From Aquipseudomonas alcaligenes (GTDB taxonomy: Bacteria; Pseudomonadota; Gammaproteobacteria; Pseudomonadales; Pseudomonadaceae), in contig NZ_FTNW01000002.1 of NCBI RefSeq assembly GCF_900156545.1, positions 744,001-808,000 on the forward strand: 64,000 nt of DNA, given 5' to 3'. Every line of letters begins with the position of its first letter. Within the stretch, counting starts at the first letter, position 1. Of this stretch, positions 39,413-48,671 are shown piece by piece. The notes beneath the pieces were generated by a model that worked only from the letters and a program-made list of their open reading frames with translations, had not been told where the DNA came from and ran no database searches. The translations under genes were made by a program, and so were the position numbers.

Positions 39413-40200
39413 ACAGTGCGCTGTACCAGGGCTGGGTGAGCCATCGGCGGCATCTGCCACGTGGCCACGCCTTCCGCTATCGCATCGGCCTGCTCTACCT
39501 CGACCTGGCCGAGCGCGATGCCGTGCTCGGCCTGTCGCCGCTGGCCGGTCACTCGCGCTGGGCCCCCTTCACCCTGCGCGAAACGGATTTCCTGCCGCAG
39601 TTCACCACCCAGGGCGTGGCCCTGGCCGATGCCGTGCGCCAGTGCGTGGCCCGCGCCCTGGGCACGGCACCGCGCGGACGCATCTGCCTGCTGGCGCAAC
39701 CACGCAGCTGGGGCCTGGCGTTCAATCCGGCCAGCTTCTTCTACTGCTTCGACGAGCAGGAGCAACTGGTGGCGATCCTCTGCGAAGTCAGCAACACGCC
39801 CTGGCGCGAACGCTACCACTACGTGCTGCCGACCCACGCCGAGGGCGAATCGCGCCACCGCGTGGCCAAGAGTTTCCATGTCTCGCCTTTCCTGCCGCGT
39901 GAACTGGAGTACCGCATGCGCTACAGCCAGCCCGGCGAGCGCCTGATGGTGCACATGGAGGACTGGCAGGGCGCCGACAAGCTGTTCGAGGCCGGCCTCG
40001 GCCTGAGCCGTGTCGAACTCAACCGCACCAGCCTGCATCGTCACTTGCTGGCCTTCCCCTGGATGAGTGCCAAGACCGTGCTTGGCATCTACTGGCAGGC
40101 GCTGCGCCTGCTACTCAAACGTACCCCGATCTTTTCCCACAGCGCCGCGGACGGAGAATTCCGCAGCGCCCATCTGGAGCCCCGCCATGAAGAGCCCTGA
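39409..40200 (+). CDS. DUF1365 family protein
   Basis: A 263-residue cytoplasmic protein starting at a GTG inside the preceding stop (GTGA). Family motifs include LYQGWVSHRRHLPRGHAFRY, LAFNPASFFYCFD, FHVSPFLPRELEYRM and PWMSAKTVLGIYWQALRLLLKR. The biochemical function is not known; DUF1365 genes are regularly found between the FAD oxidoreductase and the Cfa-like gene, implying a shared lipid pathway. Confidence 0.9.
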   Translation: MNSALYQGWVSHRRHLPRGHAFRYRIGLLYLDLAERDAVLGLSPLAGHSRWAPFTLRETDFLPQFTTQGVALADAVRQCVARALGTAPRGRICLLAQPRSWGLAFNPASFFYCFDEQEQLVAILCEVSNTPWRERYHYVLPTHAEGESRHRVAKSFHVSPFLPRELEYRMRYSQPGERLMVHMEDWQGADKLFEAGLGLSRVELNRTSLHRHLLAFPWMSAKTVLGIYWQALRLLLKRTPIFSHSAADGEFRSAHLEPRHEEP

Positions 40201-41461
40201 CCTTACCTCCGCGAAAACCAGCGTGCGCGCCGGCAACGGTATTGGCGCCGGCCTGCTCAAACGCGCCGTGCTGCGCCAGCTCGGCCAGTTGCACCATGGC
40301 CAGCTGGCGATCGTCGAGGACGGCGAACGGCAGCTCTTCGGCCAGCCGGGTGCGGTTCTCAACGCCGAGATCCATGTCCAGGACGCCGCTGTCTGGGCCA
40401 TGGTCGCCGGTAACGGTTCGATCGGTGCTGGCGAGGCCTACATCCATGGTTACTGGACCACGCCCGACCTGACCGCGGTGATCCGCATCTTTGTCGCCAA
40501 CCTCGATGTGCTGGATGGCATGGAACGCGGCCTGGCCCTGCTCGGCCGGCCGCTGCTGCAGGGCCTGCACTGGCTCAACCGCAACACCCGACAGGGCTCG
40601 CGCAAGAACATCGCCGCCCACTACGACCTGGGCAACGAGCTGTTCGAGCAGTTCCTCGACCCGACCATGATGTACTCGGCGGCCATGTTCCAGGGCGCCG
40701 ACGACACGCTGGAGCAGGCACAGCTGAACAAGCTCGAGCGCATCTGCCAGAAGCTCGACCTCAAGCCCGAAGACCACCTGCTGGAAATCGGCACCGGCTG
40801 GGGCAGCATGGCCCTGTACGCCGCCACCCACTATGGCTGCCGCGTGACCACCACCACCCTGTCGCGTCAGCAGTACGAGTACACCCGCCAGCGCATCACC
40901 GAGCAGGGTCTCGAAGGGCGTATCACACTGCTGCTGGAGGACTACCGCGACCTGCAGGGCCAGTACGACAAGCTGGTGTCGATCGAGATGATCGAGGCCG
41001 TCGGCCATCGCTTCCTGCCCACCTACTTCAAGCAGTGTGCGCACCTGCTCAAGGACGATGGGCTGATGCTGCTGCAGGCCATCACCATCCGCGACCAGCG
41101 CTACGAGCAGGCGCGCAAGTCGGTGGACTTCATCCAGCGCTACATCTTCCCCGGCGGTGCCCTGCCTTCGGTGAACAAGATGCTGCAGGTCATCACCGCC
41201 GAGACCGACCTCAACCTGCACCACATGGAGGACTTCGGCCTGCACTACGCGCGCACCCTGCGCCTGTGGCATGACAACCTGCGCCAGGCCCGCCATCGCC
41301 TGGAGCAACTCGGTTACGACGACTACTTCTACCGCCTGTGGGAGTTCTACCTGTGCTACTGCGAAGGTGGCTTCCTGGAACGCACCATCGGCACCGCCCA
41401 GCTGCTGCTGGCCAAGCCCGGCGCACGCCCGGCACCGCTGCTAGGTCACTTTGGCGCCTGA
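40187..41461 (+). CDS. Cyclopropane-fatty-acyl-phospholipid synthase-like methyltransferase
   Basis: A 424-residue SAM-dependent enzyme acting on unsaturated acyl chains of membrane phospholipids. It has ARNI-type YDLGNELFEQFLDPTMMYSAAMF, motif I LEIGTGWGSMALYAATHYGCRVTTTTLS, MIEAVGHRFLPTYFKQ and the C-terminal YCEGGFLERTIGTAQLLLAKPG. Because it lies beside the FAD oxidoreductase gene and DUF1365 in a photolyase operon, it may be the UfaM-type methylase rather than housekeeping Cfa. GGAG upstream of ATG 40187 sets the start; it overlaps DUF1365 by 14 bases. Confidence 0.9.
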   Translation: MKSPDLTSAKTSVRAGNGIGAGLLKRAVLRQLGQLHHGQLAIVEDGERQLFGQPGAVLNAEIHVQDAAVWAMVAGNGSIGAGEAYIHGYWTTPDLTAVIRIFVANLDVLDGMERGLALLGRPLLQGLHWLNRNTRQGSRKNIAAHYDLGNELFEQFLDPTMMYSAAMFQGADDTLEQAQLNKLERICQKLDLKPEDHLLEIGTGWGSMALYAATHYGCRVTTTTLSRQQYEYTRQRITEQGLEGRITLLLEDYRDLQGQYDKLVSIEMIEAVGHRFLPTYFKQCAHLLKDDGLMLLQAITIRDQRYEQARKSVDFIQRYIFPGGALPSVNKMLQVITAETDLNLHHMEDFGLHYARTLRLWHDNLRQARHRLEQLGYDDYFYRLWEFYLCYCEGGFLERTIGTAQLLLAKPGARPAPLLGHFGA

Positions 41462-41468
41462 GCCCACG

Positions 41469-41492
41469 CCCTCTCCCTGCACGGGGAGAGGG
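41469..41492. repeat. Single GC-rich hairpin repeat before the DUF2878 gene
   Basis: A CCCTCTCC/GGGAGAGG palindrome (CCCTCTCCCTGCACGGGGAGAGGG), same family as the other intra-operon repeats. It occupies the 61-base gap between the Cfa-like gene and the DUF2878 gene, where a ribosome binding site would be expected further downstream. Confidence 0.85.
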
Positions 41493-41522
41493 TCTTCCCC
41501 GCCACGCAGAGCCTCGCCACCC

Positions 41523-42047
41523 ATGCTCACCGCTCCCCGCTCGCTGATTCTCAACGCCGTGCTGTTCCAGGTCGGCTGGTTCGCCTGCATCTTCGGCGCC
41601 CGGCACCCCTGGCTGCTGGCAGTGGCACTGGCCTGCCTGGTCGCGCATTTCCTCTGGGTCGCCAGCTGGCGCACCGAGGGCCGCCTGGTGGCCAGCGTGA
41701 CGCTGTTCGGCTGCGCGCTGGACAGCTTCCTGCTCAACCTCGGCGTGTTCGACTTCGTCGGCGACAGCCCCCTGTTGCCGACCTGGCTCGCCCTGCTATG
41801 GGCGCTGTTCGCCACCACGCTCAACCACAGCCTGGCCTGGAGCGCCCGCCCCTGGTGGCTAAGCAGCCTGCTCGGCGCGCTGGCCGGGCCGCTCTCCTAC
41901 CTGGCCGGCGCGCGCCTGGCGGACGTTGGCCTGCCACTGGGGCAATGGCCGACCCTGCTGCTGCTCTCGGCGGTCTGGGCGGCGGTGATGCTGGTGGTGC
42001 ACGGGTTCGCGGGGATGTACCGGCTGCGAGCACGACAGATCGGCTGA
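41523..42047 (+). CDS. DUF2878 membrane protein
   Basis: A 174-residue inner-membrane protein with five or six hydrophobic segments (LILNAVLFQVGWFACIFG; FLLNLGVFDF; LALLWALFATTLNHSLAW). This domain of unknown function is common at the end of Cfa/FAD-oxidoreductase/DUF1365 clusters. The chosen ATG 41523 gives a TM start; no good Shine-Dalgarno precedes it, and a GC-rich repeat lies just upstream, so its translation may be weak. No terminator is visible behind it. Confidence 0.82.
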   Translation: MLTAPRSLILNAVLFQVGWFACIFGARHPWLLAVALACLVAHFLWVASWRTEGRLVASVTLFGCALDSFLLNLGVFDFVGDSPLLPTWLALLWALFATTLNHSLAWSARPWWLSSLLGALAGPLSYLAGARLADVGLPLGQWPTLLLLSAVWAAVMLVVHGFAGMYRLRARQIG

Positions 42048-42065
42048 GTCCCTGATCTTCAGCGC

Positions 42066-42105
42066 GTTCAGCAACGGTTCAGCCAGGGTTCAGCAGGCGT
42101 TCAGC
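42066..42105 (+). promoter_or_regulatory. Four tandem PhoP-type GTTCAG half-sites
   Basis: GTTCAGC occurs at 42066, 42077, 42088 and 42099, each exactly 11 bases after the last (GTTCAG-N5 repeated). Two adjacent half-sites make the direct-repeat box associated with PhoP in P. aeruginosa, so three overlapping boxes are possible. A plausible -10 (TACTCT, 42116-42121) lies about one turn downstream of the last half-site, as expected when PhoP replaces a -35 element. Confidence 0.8.
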
Positions 42106-42157
42106 GAGTGGTCCTTACTCTGTAGCCATCTTCAAAGATGTCCACGAGGACCGAGCC

Positions 42158-42625
42158 ATGCAACGCTTCCCGACCCTGCTGCTGACTGGCAGCCTGAGCG
42201 CCGTTCTGCTGCTGAGCGGCTGCGCCTCCAGCCTCAACGGTTCCACCTACTCGCGCGCCGATGCCCGTGCCGTGCAGACGGTGCGCCTGGGCACCATCGA
42301 GTCGCTGCGCCCGGTACAGATCGAAGGCACCCGCACGCCGATCGGCGCCATCGCCGGGGCTGCGGTGGGCGGCATCGCCGGCAGCAGTATCGGCGGAGGC
42401 CGTGGCAGTACCATCGCTACGGTGCTTGGCGGCGTGGCCGGCGGCATGGCCGGGGCGGCAGCCGAGGAAGGCCTGACGCGCAGCCAGGGCGTGGAGATCA
42501 CCGTGCGCGAGGACGACGGCAACCTGCGCGCCTATGTGCAGGAGGTCGACCCGGCCCAGCAGTTCCGCGTCGGTGATCGCGTGCGCATCGCCTCGGTCAA
42601 TGGCGCCAGCCGCGTCACCCTGTAA
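42158..42625 (+). CDS. SlyB-like outer-membrane lipoprotein with glycine zipper
   Basis: A 155-residue precursor: signal with lipobox LLLSGCASS (Cys22), then a glycine-zipper two-helix region (PIGAIAGAAVGGIAGSSIGGGRGSTIATVLGGVAGGMAG, about 60-105) and a C-terminal beta segment (VEITVREDDGNLRAYVQEVDPAQQFRVGDRVRI) as in SlyB/PcpI proteins. SlyB belongs to the PhoP-PhoQ response in enterobacteria, and here four PhoP-type half-sites lie just upstream. ATG 42158 follows GAGGA at 42147-42151. Confidence 0.88.
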   Translation: MQRFPTLLLTGSLSAVLLLSGCASSLNGSTYSRADARAVQTVRLGTIESLRPVQIEGTRTPIGAIAGAAVGGIAGSSIGGGRGSTIATVLGGVAGGMAGAAAEEGLTRSQGVEITVREDDGNLRAYVQEVDPAQQFRVGDRVRIASVNGASRVTL

Positions 42626-42685
42626 GGCATGGCCGTGGTCGGCCGGATGAGCAGGCCGCGCGTGACTGCCGTACACTGCGCGGCC

Positions 42686-42991
42686 ATGAGCACCATTGCC
42701 CACCTGCAACTTCCCGCCGACGATGCCAGCTGCAGCAACTGCGCGGCCTGCTGCTGCCAGCTGGAAGTCATGCTGATCACCGAGACCGGCGTACCGCAAC
42801 GTTTCATCACCACCGACGCCTGGGGCGGCGAGGTGATGCGCCGCCTGGATGACGGCTGGTGCGCAGCACTGGACCGCGACAGCATGCGCTGCACCATCTA
42901 TGAGGTGCGCCCACTGATCTGCCGCGAATTCGAGATGGGCTCGGCCGAGTGCCGTGACGAGCGCCAGGGCATCGCCGCCATTTACCGCTGA
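42686..42991 (+). CDS. YkgJ family cysteine-cluster protein
   Basis: A 101-residue protein with the cysteine pattern CSNCAACCCQLE, WCAALDRDSMRC, RPLICREFEMGSAEC of the zinc/iron-chelating CxxCxxCC domain family. Metal binding is likely, the function unknown. ATG 42686 gives a start before the first cysteine cluster; an upstream in-frame start at 42629 would add a non-conserved leader. It precedes a strong bidirectional terminator. Confidence 0.85.
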   Translation: MSTIAHLQLPADDASCSNCAACCCQLEVMLITETGVPQRFITTDAWGGEVMRRLDDGWCAALDRDSMRCTIYEVRPLICREFEMGSAECRDERQGIAAIYR

Positions 42992-43002
42992 CCATCGGCC
43001 AC

Positions 43003-43032
43003 AAAAAAGCCGGGCACCCAGCCCGGCTTTTT
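43003..43032. terminator. Bidirectional terminator between the YkgJ-type gene and pagL
   Basis: Stem AGCCGGGC/GCCCGGCT with an ACCCA loop, A-run on the left and T-run on the right. It can end the plus-strand YkgJ-type transcript and the minus-strand pagL transcript. Confidence 0.9.
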
Positions 43033-43047
43033 CACACCCAGCGCCGC

Positions 43048-43560
43048 TTAGAAGCTTGTGCGGTAATGCAGCGTGTAGGCTTCGACGCCATCGTTGGGCT
43101 GCTTGATGCCGGCGTTGGAGTAATGCAGCGCGCGGATGCCGATCTCCTGGCCGGAGAAACGCAGGCCGGCACCGAGGCGGTCCTCGAACTGGAAGGACGA
43201 GCCCAGGTCGTTGTCTTCCAGGTCGGTATCGGCGAAGGCAGCGACGCCGATACCGGCCTCGATGTAGGGCTGCACGCTCTCGCCGGCGAACTCGTAGACG
43301 AATACCGGGCTGAACGAAAGGCTGTGGTTGCTCGACGTCTCGTCACCGTCCCAGTAGGTGTAGCCGGCATCCCAGTAGCCGGTCAGGCGACCGACACTGC
43401 TTTGCCACCAGCTGGTGTCCCAGTTCCACTGGGCACCGAGGCGATAGACCATGTTGGAGTCGCCGCTCTGACCGATGGCAGCGGTGAAGTCCACGGCCTG
43501 CGCGGACAGGCTCCCCAGCGCAAGGGCCGCCGCAGCGGCCAGAGAACAGATCTTTTTCAT
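43048..43560 (-). CDS. pagL: Lipid A 3-O-deacylase PagL
   Basis: An outer-membrane beta-barrel esterase that removes the 3-position acyl chain of lipid A; 170 aa with signal peptide MKKICSLAAAAALALGSLSAQA. The C-terminal catalytic triad is intact: His146 and Ser148 in ALHYSNAGI and Glu160 in NDGVE, with the 14-residue His-Glu spacing known for P. aeruginosa PagL. ATG 43560 is used because it begins the signal peptide. I saw no GTTCAG box upstream, so PhoP control is not shown here. It is next to the murI operon as in P. aeruginosa. Confidence 0.93.
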   Translation of the reverse strand: MKKICSLAAAAALALGSLSAQAVDFTAAIGQSGDSNMVYRLGAQWNWDTSWWQSSVGRLTGYWDAGYTYWDGDETSSNHSLSFSPVFVYEFAGESVQPYIEAGIGVAAFADTDLEDNDLGSSFQFEDRLGAGLRFSGQEIGIRALHYSNAGIKQPNDGVEAYTLHYRTSF

Positions 43561-43651
43561 TATGACGTCCTGTACGGAAATGAAACGACGGTATAGGCAC
43601 ACAAAGAGTATAGAAATTGCCACCCCTAAGAAAAGCCGCCACTTCCGGCCC

Positions 43652-44440
43652 TCAGGGTAGCGCCGCCACGGCCGGAGCCTCACCCCAGAGCACCGGCAAC
43701 ACCCGGGCCAGCTGCTCCGGCGCGGCGCTGGACCAGAACTGCGCACCACCCTCGCCGTCCGCCGCCAGCAGGCCGCGTTCGGCCAGCAACTGCTCCAGGC
43801 GCCGCGCCACTGCCGCGCCGGTATCGACCAGGCTGACGGACGCCGGCACCAGCTCGCGCAGCAGCGGTTTGATGAAGGGATAGTGGGTGCAGCCGAGGAT
43901 CAGCGTGTCGCAGCCCTCGGCCAGCAGCGGCTCGACCCAGCCCTGCAGCAGCGCGCGGGTGCGCGGACTGTCCAGTTCACCAGCTTCGATCTGCTCGACC
44001 AACCCCGGGCAGGGCTGGGTGATCACCCGCACGTCGGCGGCAAACCGATCCAGCAGCGCGGCGAACTTGGCACTTTTCAGCGTACCGGTGGTGGCCAGCA
44101 CACCGACCGCGCCGCTGCGGGTGGCGGCCGCCGCCGGCTTGACTGCCGGCTCCATGCCGACGATGGGCAATGCGGGGTAGCGTTCGCGCAACTCGGCCAC
44201 CGCCGCAGCGGTCGCGGTGTTGCAGGCCAGCACCAGCGCCTTGGCGCCCTGGCCGAGGAGAAACTCGGCGATGTGCTGGCTGCGTGCGCGGATGAACTCC
44301 GCGCTCTTCTCTCCGTAGGGCACATGGCCGCTGTCGGCCACGTACAGCAGCGACTCATGCGGCAGGCGCGCGCGGATCTCGCGCAGCACCGAGAGACCGC
44401 CGACGCCGGAGTCGAACACGCCGATCGGAGCCTGGCTCAT
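43652..44440 (-). CDS. murI: Glutamate racemase
   Basis: Makes D-glutamate for peptidoglycan; 262 aa. Catalytic cysteines lie in [13 protein letters not shown] and [10 protein letters not shown], with Asp in [12 protein letters not shown] and His in the second motif. ATG 44440 forms an ATGA overlap with the moeB-like gene; it is the last gene of the hemA operon. Confidence 0.95.
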   Translation of the reverse strand: MSQAPIGVFDSGVGGLSVLREIRARLPHESLLYVADSGHVPYGEKSAEFIRARSQHIAEFLLGQGAKALVLACNTATAAAVAELRERYPALPIVGMEPAVKPAAAATRSGAVGVLATTGTLKSAKFAALLDRFAADVRVITQPCPGLVEQIEAGELDSPRTRALLQGWVEPLLAEGCDTLILGCTHYPFIKPLLRELVPASVSLVDTGAAVARRLEQLLAERGLLAADGEGGAQFWSSAAPEQLARVLPVLWGEAPAVAALP

Positions 44441-45198
44441 GGCCGCCCTGCGCACACGCTGCACGCCGCATCGCGCTTGACCCGCAGCTCGCGAAAGCGC
44501 GAGCCCAGCGCATCGATCAGCAGCAGGCGACCGATCAGCGGCTCACCGAAACCGGCCAGCAGCTTGAGCGCCTCCAGGGCCTGCAGGCTGCCGACCAGGC
44601 CCACCAGCGGGCCGACCACGCCAGCCTCGCTGCAGGTCAGCTCGGCCTCGCTGCCATGGCCATACAGGCAGTGGTAGCAGGGGCTGGCCGCATCGCGCGG
44701 GTCGAACACCGCGAGCTGGCCCTCCAGGCGGATTGCCGCGCCGGACACCAGCGGCTTGCCGGCAGCCACGCAGGCGGCATTGACCGCCTCGCGGGTGGTG
44801 AAGTTGTCCGAGCAGTCCAGCACCAGGTCGACTGCGGCCACGGCGGCGGCCAGCGAGTCCTCGTCCAGCGCCGAGCGATGCGGCACCAGGGCGATCTGCG
44901 GATTAATCGCGGACAGACGGGCCATCGCCGAGTCGACCTTGGCCGCGCCGACCTGCTCGCTGTCGTGAATGATCTGCCGCTGCAGATTGGTCAGGTCGAC
45001 CCTGTCGAAGTCGGCCAAGTGCAGCACGCCGACCCCGGCGGCGGCCAGGTACAGAGCCACCGGTGAGCCGAGGCCGCCGAGCCCGACTATCAGCACGCGG
45101 CTCTGCTTGAGACGCAGCTGCCCCGCCACATCGATCTGCGGCAGCAGGATCTGCCGGCTGTAGCGCAGCAGCTCGTCGTCGTTCAGTTCCAGGCTCAT
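44437..45198 (-). CDS. moeB: HesA/MoeB/ThiF family adenylyltransferase
   Basis: An E1-like enzyme that adenylates the C-terminus of a ubiquitin-like sulfur carrier (MoaD or ThiS); 253 aa. ATP-binding [23 protein letters not shown], the [14 protein letters not shown] motif and two zinc-binding CxxC pairs (CYHC; CSVC at the C-terminus) are present. The start forms an ATGA overlap with prmC; an ATG three codons earlier is possible. MoeB in this operon position is usual in pseudomonads, but ThiF activity cannot be excluded. Confidence 0.9.
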   Translation of the reverse strand: MSLELNDDELLRYSRQILLPQIDVAGQLRLKQSRVLIVGLGGLGSPVALYLAAAGVGVLHLADFDRVDLTNLQRQIIHDSEQVGAAKVDSAMARLSAINPQIALVPHRSALDEDSLAAAVAAVDLVLDCSDNFTTREAVNAACVAAGKPLVSGAAIRLEGQLAVFDPRDAASPCYHCLYGHGSEAELTCSEAGVVGPLVGLVGSLQALEALKLLAGFGEPLIGRLLLIDALGSRFRELRVKRDAACSVCAGRP

Positions 45199-46025
45199 GG
45201 CGTCCATCGTCCCAGGGAAATGCGTTGGTGGCCGCCGAGGTCACGACGGCTGTGAACCTCGGTGAAACCGGCAGCGGCCAGCAGCCCGCGCACGGCCTCG
45301 GCCTGATCGTAGCCATGCTCCAGCAGCAGCCAGCCGCCGGCTTCGAGGTGCTGCGGCGCCTGGGCGATGATCTGGCGGATATCGTCCAGCCCGTCGACGC
45401 CGGCCACCAGAGCGCTGAGCGGCTCGAAGCGCACATCACCCTCGCCTAGATGGCGGTCGTCCGCGGCAATGTAGGGCGGGTTGCTGAGGATCAGGTCGAA
45501 ACGCTCGCCAGCCAGGCCGTCGAACCAGCTGCTCTGGCGAAACTCGGCGTTGCCCAGCTGGAGGCGCTGGCGATTGCGCTCGGCCAGTTCCACCGCCTCG
45601 ACGATACGATCCACGCCGGTCACCTGCCAGCCGCCGCGCTCGCAGGCCAGGGCCAGGGCGATGGCGCCAGTGCCGGTGCCCAGGTCGAGCACCCGCAGCG
45701 GCGTAGCCGGAGCCAGCTGCAGGGCAGCCTCCACCAGCAGCTCAGTGTCGGGGCGGGGAATCAGGGTGTGCGGCGCCACTTCCAGGTCCAGGCTCCAGAA
45801 GCCCTGGTGACCGAGGATATAGGCCACCGGCTCACCCATACGGCGGCGCTCCAGCAGGGCAGCGAAAGCGGCCAGCTGTTCGGCACCCGGCTCATGCTCG
45901 GGCCAGGTGCGCAGGTAGCTGCGCGGCTTGCCCAGGACGGCGGCCAGCAGCAGCTCGGCATCCAGCCGCGCCGTCGGCGAGGCGGGCAGTTCGGCGCTGT
46001 CGAGCAGGGATTGGATGGTGGCCAT
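45195..46025 (-). CDS. prmC: Peptide chain release factor N5-glutamine methyltransferase
   Basis: Methylates the GGQ glutamine of release factors; 276 aa. SAM motif VLDLGTGTGAIALALACERG and the substrate-recognition motif NPPY (ILSNPPYIAADD) are clear. ATG 46025, with AGGA upstream, is preferred over the longer open frame to 46466, which runs antisense-like through the repeats and into prfA. Its substrate PrfA is encoded immediately upstream in the same operon. Confidence 0.94.
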   Translation of the reverse strand: MATIQSLLDSAELPASPTARLDAELLLAAVLGKPRSYLRTWPEHEPGAEQLAAFAALLERRRMGEPVAYILGHQGFWSLDLEVAPHTLIPRPDTELLVEAALQLAPATPLRVLDLGTGTGAIALALACERGGWQVTGVDRIVEAVELAERNRQRLQLGNAEFRQSSWFDGLAGERFDLILSNPPYIAADDRHLGEGDVRFEPLSALVAGVDGLDDIRQIIAQAPQHLEAGGWLLLEHGYDQAEAVRGLLAAAGFTEVHSRRDLGGHQRISLGRWTP

Positions 46026-46048
46026 GCACAAGGTCCTATGCCTGTGGC

Positions 46049-46149
46049 TCCCTCTCCCCTGGGAGAGGGCTGGAGAGAGGGAGTTGCAGGCCACTCGAAG
46101 CAACCTGAAAGCCCCTCCCCCCGGCCCCTCTCCCGGCGGGAGAGGGGTG
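46049..46149. repeat. Paired GC-rich hairpin repeats in the prfA-prmC gap
   Basis: CCCTCTCCCCTGGGAGAGGG at 46051-46070 and CCCCTCTCCCGGCGGGAGAGGGG at about 46125-46147. Both are perfect or nearly perfect stems of the dispersed family and take up most of the 131-base gap inside the hemA-prfA-prmC operon. Confidence 0.85.
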
Positions 46150-46156
46150 AAATCAA

Positions 46157-47239
46157 TCAATCGCCCAGCGCCGCCAGCTGGTCGGCCTGGTATTCCTGCA
46201 GCAGCGGTTCGATCACCTGCTCCACCGCGCCACCGATCACTTCGTTCAGCGAATACAGGGTCAGGTTGATGCGGTGGTCGGTGACCCGCCCTTGCGGGAA
46301 GTTGTAGGTGCGGATGCGCTCGGAGCGGTCGCCGGACCCCACCAGCAGGCGGCGGGTGTCGGAGATTTCCTTGTGCGCGGCGGCGTCCTGCTGGTCCTGC
46401 AGCTTGGCCGCCAGCCAGGCCATGGCCTTGGCGCGGTTCTTGTGCTGCGAGCGTTCTTCCTGGCACTCCACCACCATGCCGGTGGGCAGGTGGGTGATGC
46501 GGATCGCCGAATCGGTCTTGTTCACGTGCTGACCACCGGCGCCCGAGGCGCGGTAGGTGTCCACCCGCAGATCGGCCGGGTTGATCTCGATGGCCTGCTG
46601 CTCGTCCGGCTCCGGCAGCACAGCGACGGTGCAGGCGGAGGTGTGGATACGGCCTTGGGATTCGGTCTCCGGCACGCGCTGCACGCGATGGGCGCCGGAC
46701 TCGAACTTGAGCTTGGCGTAGACGTTGTCGCCTTCCACGCGGCTGATGACCTCTTTATAGCCGCCATGCTCGCCGATGTTTTCCGAAAGGATCTCGACCC
46801 GCCAGCCCTGGCGCTCGGCGTAGCGCGAGTACATGCGGAACAGGTCGCCGGAGAAGATCGCCGCCTCGTCGCCGCCGGTGCCGGCGCGGATTTCCAGGAA
46901 CACGTTGCGCCCGTCGTTGGGGTCCTTGGGCAGCAGCATGCGCTGCAGGCGGTCTTCCAGCCCGAGCAGGGCCTCCTTGGCCTGGGCCACTTCCTCCTCG
47001 GCCATCTCGCGCATTTCCGGGTCGCCGTCCTTGAGCAGCGCCTGGGCGCCCTCGAGGTCGTTCTGGGTCTTGCGGAACTCGCGGTAGGCGGCGATGACCG
47101 GCTCGACTTCGGCGTACTCCTTGGAGTAGGCGCGGAAGCGGTTCTGGTCGCTGATCACCTCGGCATCGCCGAGCAGCGCGGTGAGCTCCTCGAAACGGTC
47201 GTGGAGGATGTCGAGTTTCTTCAGCAGGGAGGCTTTCAT
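46157..47239 (-). CDS. prfA: Peptide chain release factor 1
   Basis: Terminates translation at UAA and UAG; 360 aa. Contains the GGQ motif ([26 protein letters not shown]) and family sequence throughout ([13 protein letters not shown]). ATGA overlap with the hemA stop shows coupling. Confidence 0.97.
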   Translation of the reverse strand: MKASLLKKLDILHDRFEELTALLGDAEVISDQNRFRAYSKEYAEVEPVIAAYREFRKTQNDLEGAQALLKDGDPEMREMAEEEVAQAKEALLGLEDRLQRMLLPKDPNDGRNVFLEIRAGTGGDEAAIFSGDLFRMYSRYAERQGWRVEILSENIGEHGGYKEVISRVEGDNVYAKLKFESGAHRVQRVPETESQGRIHTSACTVAVLPEPDEQQAIEINPADLRVDTYRASGAGGQHVNKTDSAIRITHLPTGMVVECQEERSQHKNRAKAMAWLAAKLQDQQDAAAHKEISDTRRLLVGSGDRSERIRTYNFPQGRVTDHRINLTLYSLNEVIGGAVEQVIEPLLQEYQADQLAALGD

Positions 47240-48504
47240 GGTTTGCTCGGGCCCTCGTCGAGGGCAAAGAGTTCCTGGGCCACGGCCAGCGCTTCGAAGC
47301 GGCCGTCGGCAGAGATTTTCTTCAGCTGCACGCTGGGTGCGTGCAGCAGCTTGTTGGTCAGGCCACGGGCCAGCTGGGCCAGCACGTCCTCGGCGTTGCC
47401 GCCGGCGGCGAGCAGGCGCTGCGCCTTGGCCAGCTCCTCGTCGCGCAGGCGCTCGGCCTGCTGGCGGTAGGCCTTGAGTACGTCCACCGCGGCCAGTTCG
47501 CGCAGGCGCTGCATGAAGTCGTCGGCACCGGCGGACACCAGCTCCTCGGCCGCATGGGCCGCGCCCTGACGGCTCTTGAGGTTTTCCTCGATGACCTCGT
47601 GCAGATCGTCCACGGTGTAGAGGTAAACATCATCCAGCTCGCCCACTTCCGGTTCGATGTCGCGCGGCACGGCGATGTCGACCATGAACATGGGCTTGTG
47701 CTTGCGCTGCTTGAGCGCACGCTCCACCGCGCCCTTGCCCAGGATCGGCAACTGGCTGGCGGTCGAGCTGATGACGATATCGCTGTGCGCCAGCTCCTGC
47801 GGGATGTCGGCCAGCAACACGGCGTGGGCGCCGAACTGCTCGGCCAGCTGGCTGGCGCGCTCGAGGGTGCGGTTGGCCACCACGATGCGCTTCACGCCCT
47901 GGTCGTGCAGGTGGCGGGCGACCAGGCTGATGGTCTCGCCAGCGCCGATCAGCAGCGCCTGGCTGCGGTGCAGGTCGGCGAAGATCTGCTTGGCCAGGCT
48001 GACGGCGGCGAAGGCCACCGACACCGGGTTCTCGCCGATGGCGGTATCGGTGCGCACGGTCTTGGCGGTGCTGAACGTGGCCTGGAACAGGCGGCCGAGC
48101 AACGGGCCGACGGTGCCGGCCTCACGCGCCACGGCGTAGGCAGACTTCATCTGGCCGAGAATCTGCGGCTCGCCAAGGATCATCGAATCCAGCCCGGCGG
48201 CCACGCGCATCATGTGGCGCACGGCGTCGTTGTCCTGGTGGATATAGGCGCAGGCACGCAGCTCATCGAGATTGAGGCGGTGGTAGTCGGCCAGCCAGCG
48301 CAGCACTTCGTCGGCGGACAGCTGGTCCTGCTCCAGGTACAGCTCGCTGCGGTTGCAGGTGGAGAGGATCGCCGCCTCGCGACTGGGAGTGAGGCGACAG
48401 AGCTGCTGCAGGGCCTCGACCAGCTGCTCGGGGGTGAAGGCCACGCGTTCGCGGACGTCCACCGAGGCGGTCTTGTGGTTGATACCGAGGGCGAGGAAGG
48501 CCAT
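47236..48504 (-). CDS. hemA: Glutamyl-tRNA reductase
   Basis: First committed step of C5 tetrapyrrole synthesis; 422 aa. Catalytic cysteine lies in [12 protein letters not shown] and the GluTR signature [22 protein letters not shown] is present, followed by the NADPH domain ([17 protein letters not shown]) and C-terminal dimer helix. It starts the minus-strand operon hemA-prfA-prmC-moeB-murI and is divergent from a TPR lipoprotein gene across 167 bases. Its haem product precursor 5-aminolevulinate is needed for photo-sensitising porphyrins, but no link to the light cluster is shown. Confidence 0.96.
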   Translation of the reverse strand: MAFLALGINHKTASVDVRERVAFTPEQLVEALQQLCRLTPSREAAILSTCNRSELYLEQDQLSADEVLRWLADYHRLNLDELRACAYIHQDNDAVRHMMRVAAGLDSMILGEPQILGQMKSAYAVAREAGTVGPLLGRLFQATFSTAKTVRTDTAIGENPVSVAFAAVSLAKQIFADLHRSQALLIGAGETISLVARHLHDQGVKRIVVANRTLERASQLAEQFGAHAVLLADIPQELAHSDIVISSTASQLPILGKGAVERALKQRKHKPMFMVDIAVPRDIEPEVGELDDVYLYTVDDLHEVIEENLKSRQGAAHAAEELVSAGADDFMQRLRELAAVDVLKAYRQQAERLRDEELAKAQRLLAAGGNAEDVLAQLARGLTNKLLHAPSVQLKKISADGRFEALAVAQELFALDEGPSKP

Positions 48505-48671
48505 GCAGAGTCGCTAGACAGGTTTGAAAGACCGGCAATTGTCCTACGTCACCCGAGGCAGGACAACTGGCGCGACAAATTGACCCGTTCGGCAAACCCG
48601 CGTGGCGCGGTGGGCTTGCCCCCGCCGCTTGTGTCATGATGCAGCCACGCCACGGACCGCAGCTTTCCTTT

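Noticed and set aside
42066..42105. GTTCAGC repeats as a CRISPR-like array
   Set aside because: Units are only 7 bases with 4-base gaps, there are four of them and no cas genes; the phasing fits a regulator site.
45195..46466. Longer prmC start at 46466
   Set aside because: The extra residues come from the repeat-filled gap and the 3' end of prfA in another frame; ATG 46025 has a Shine-Dalgarno and gives the normal PrmC length.
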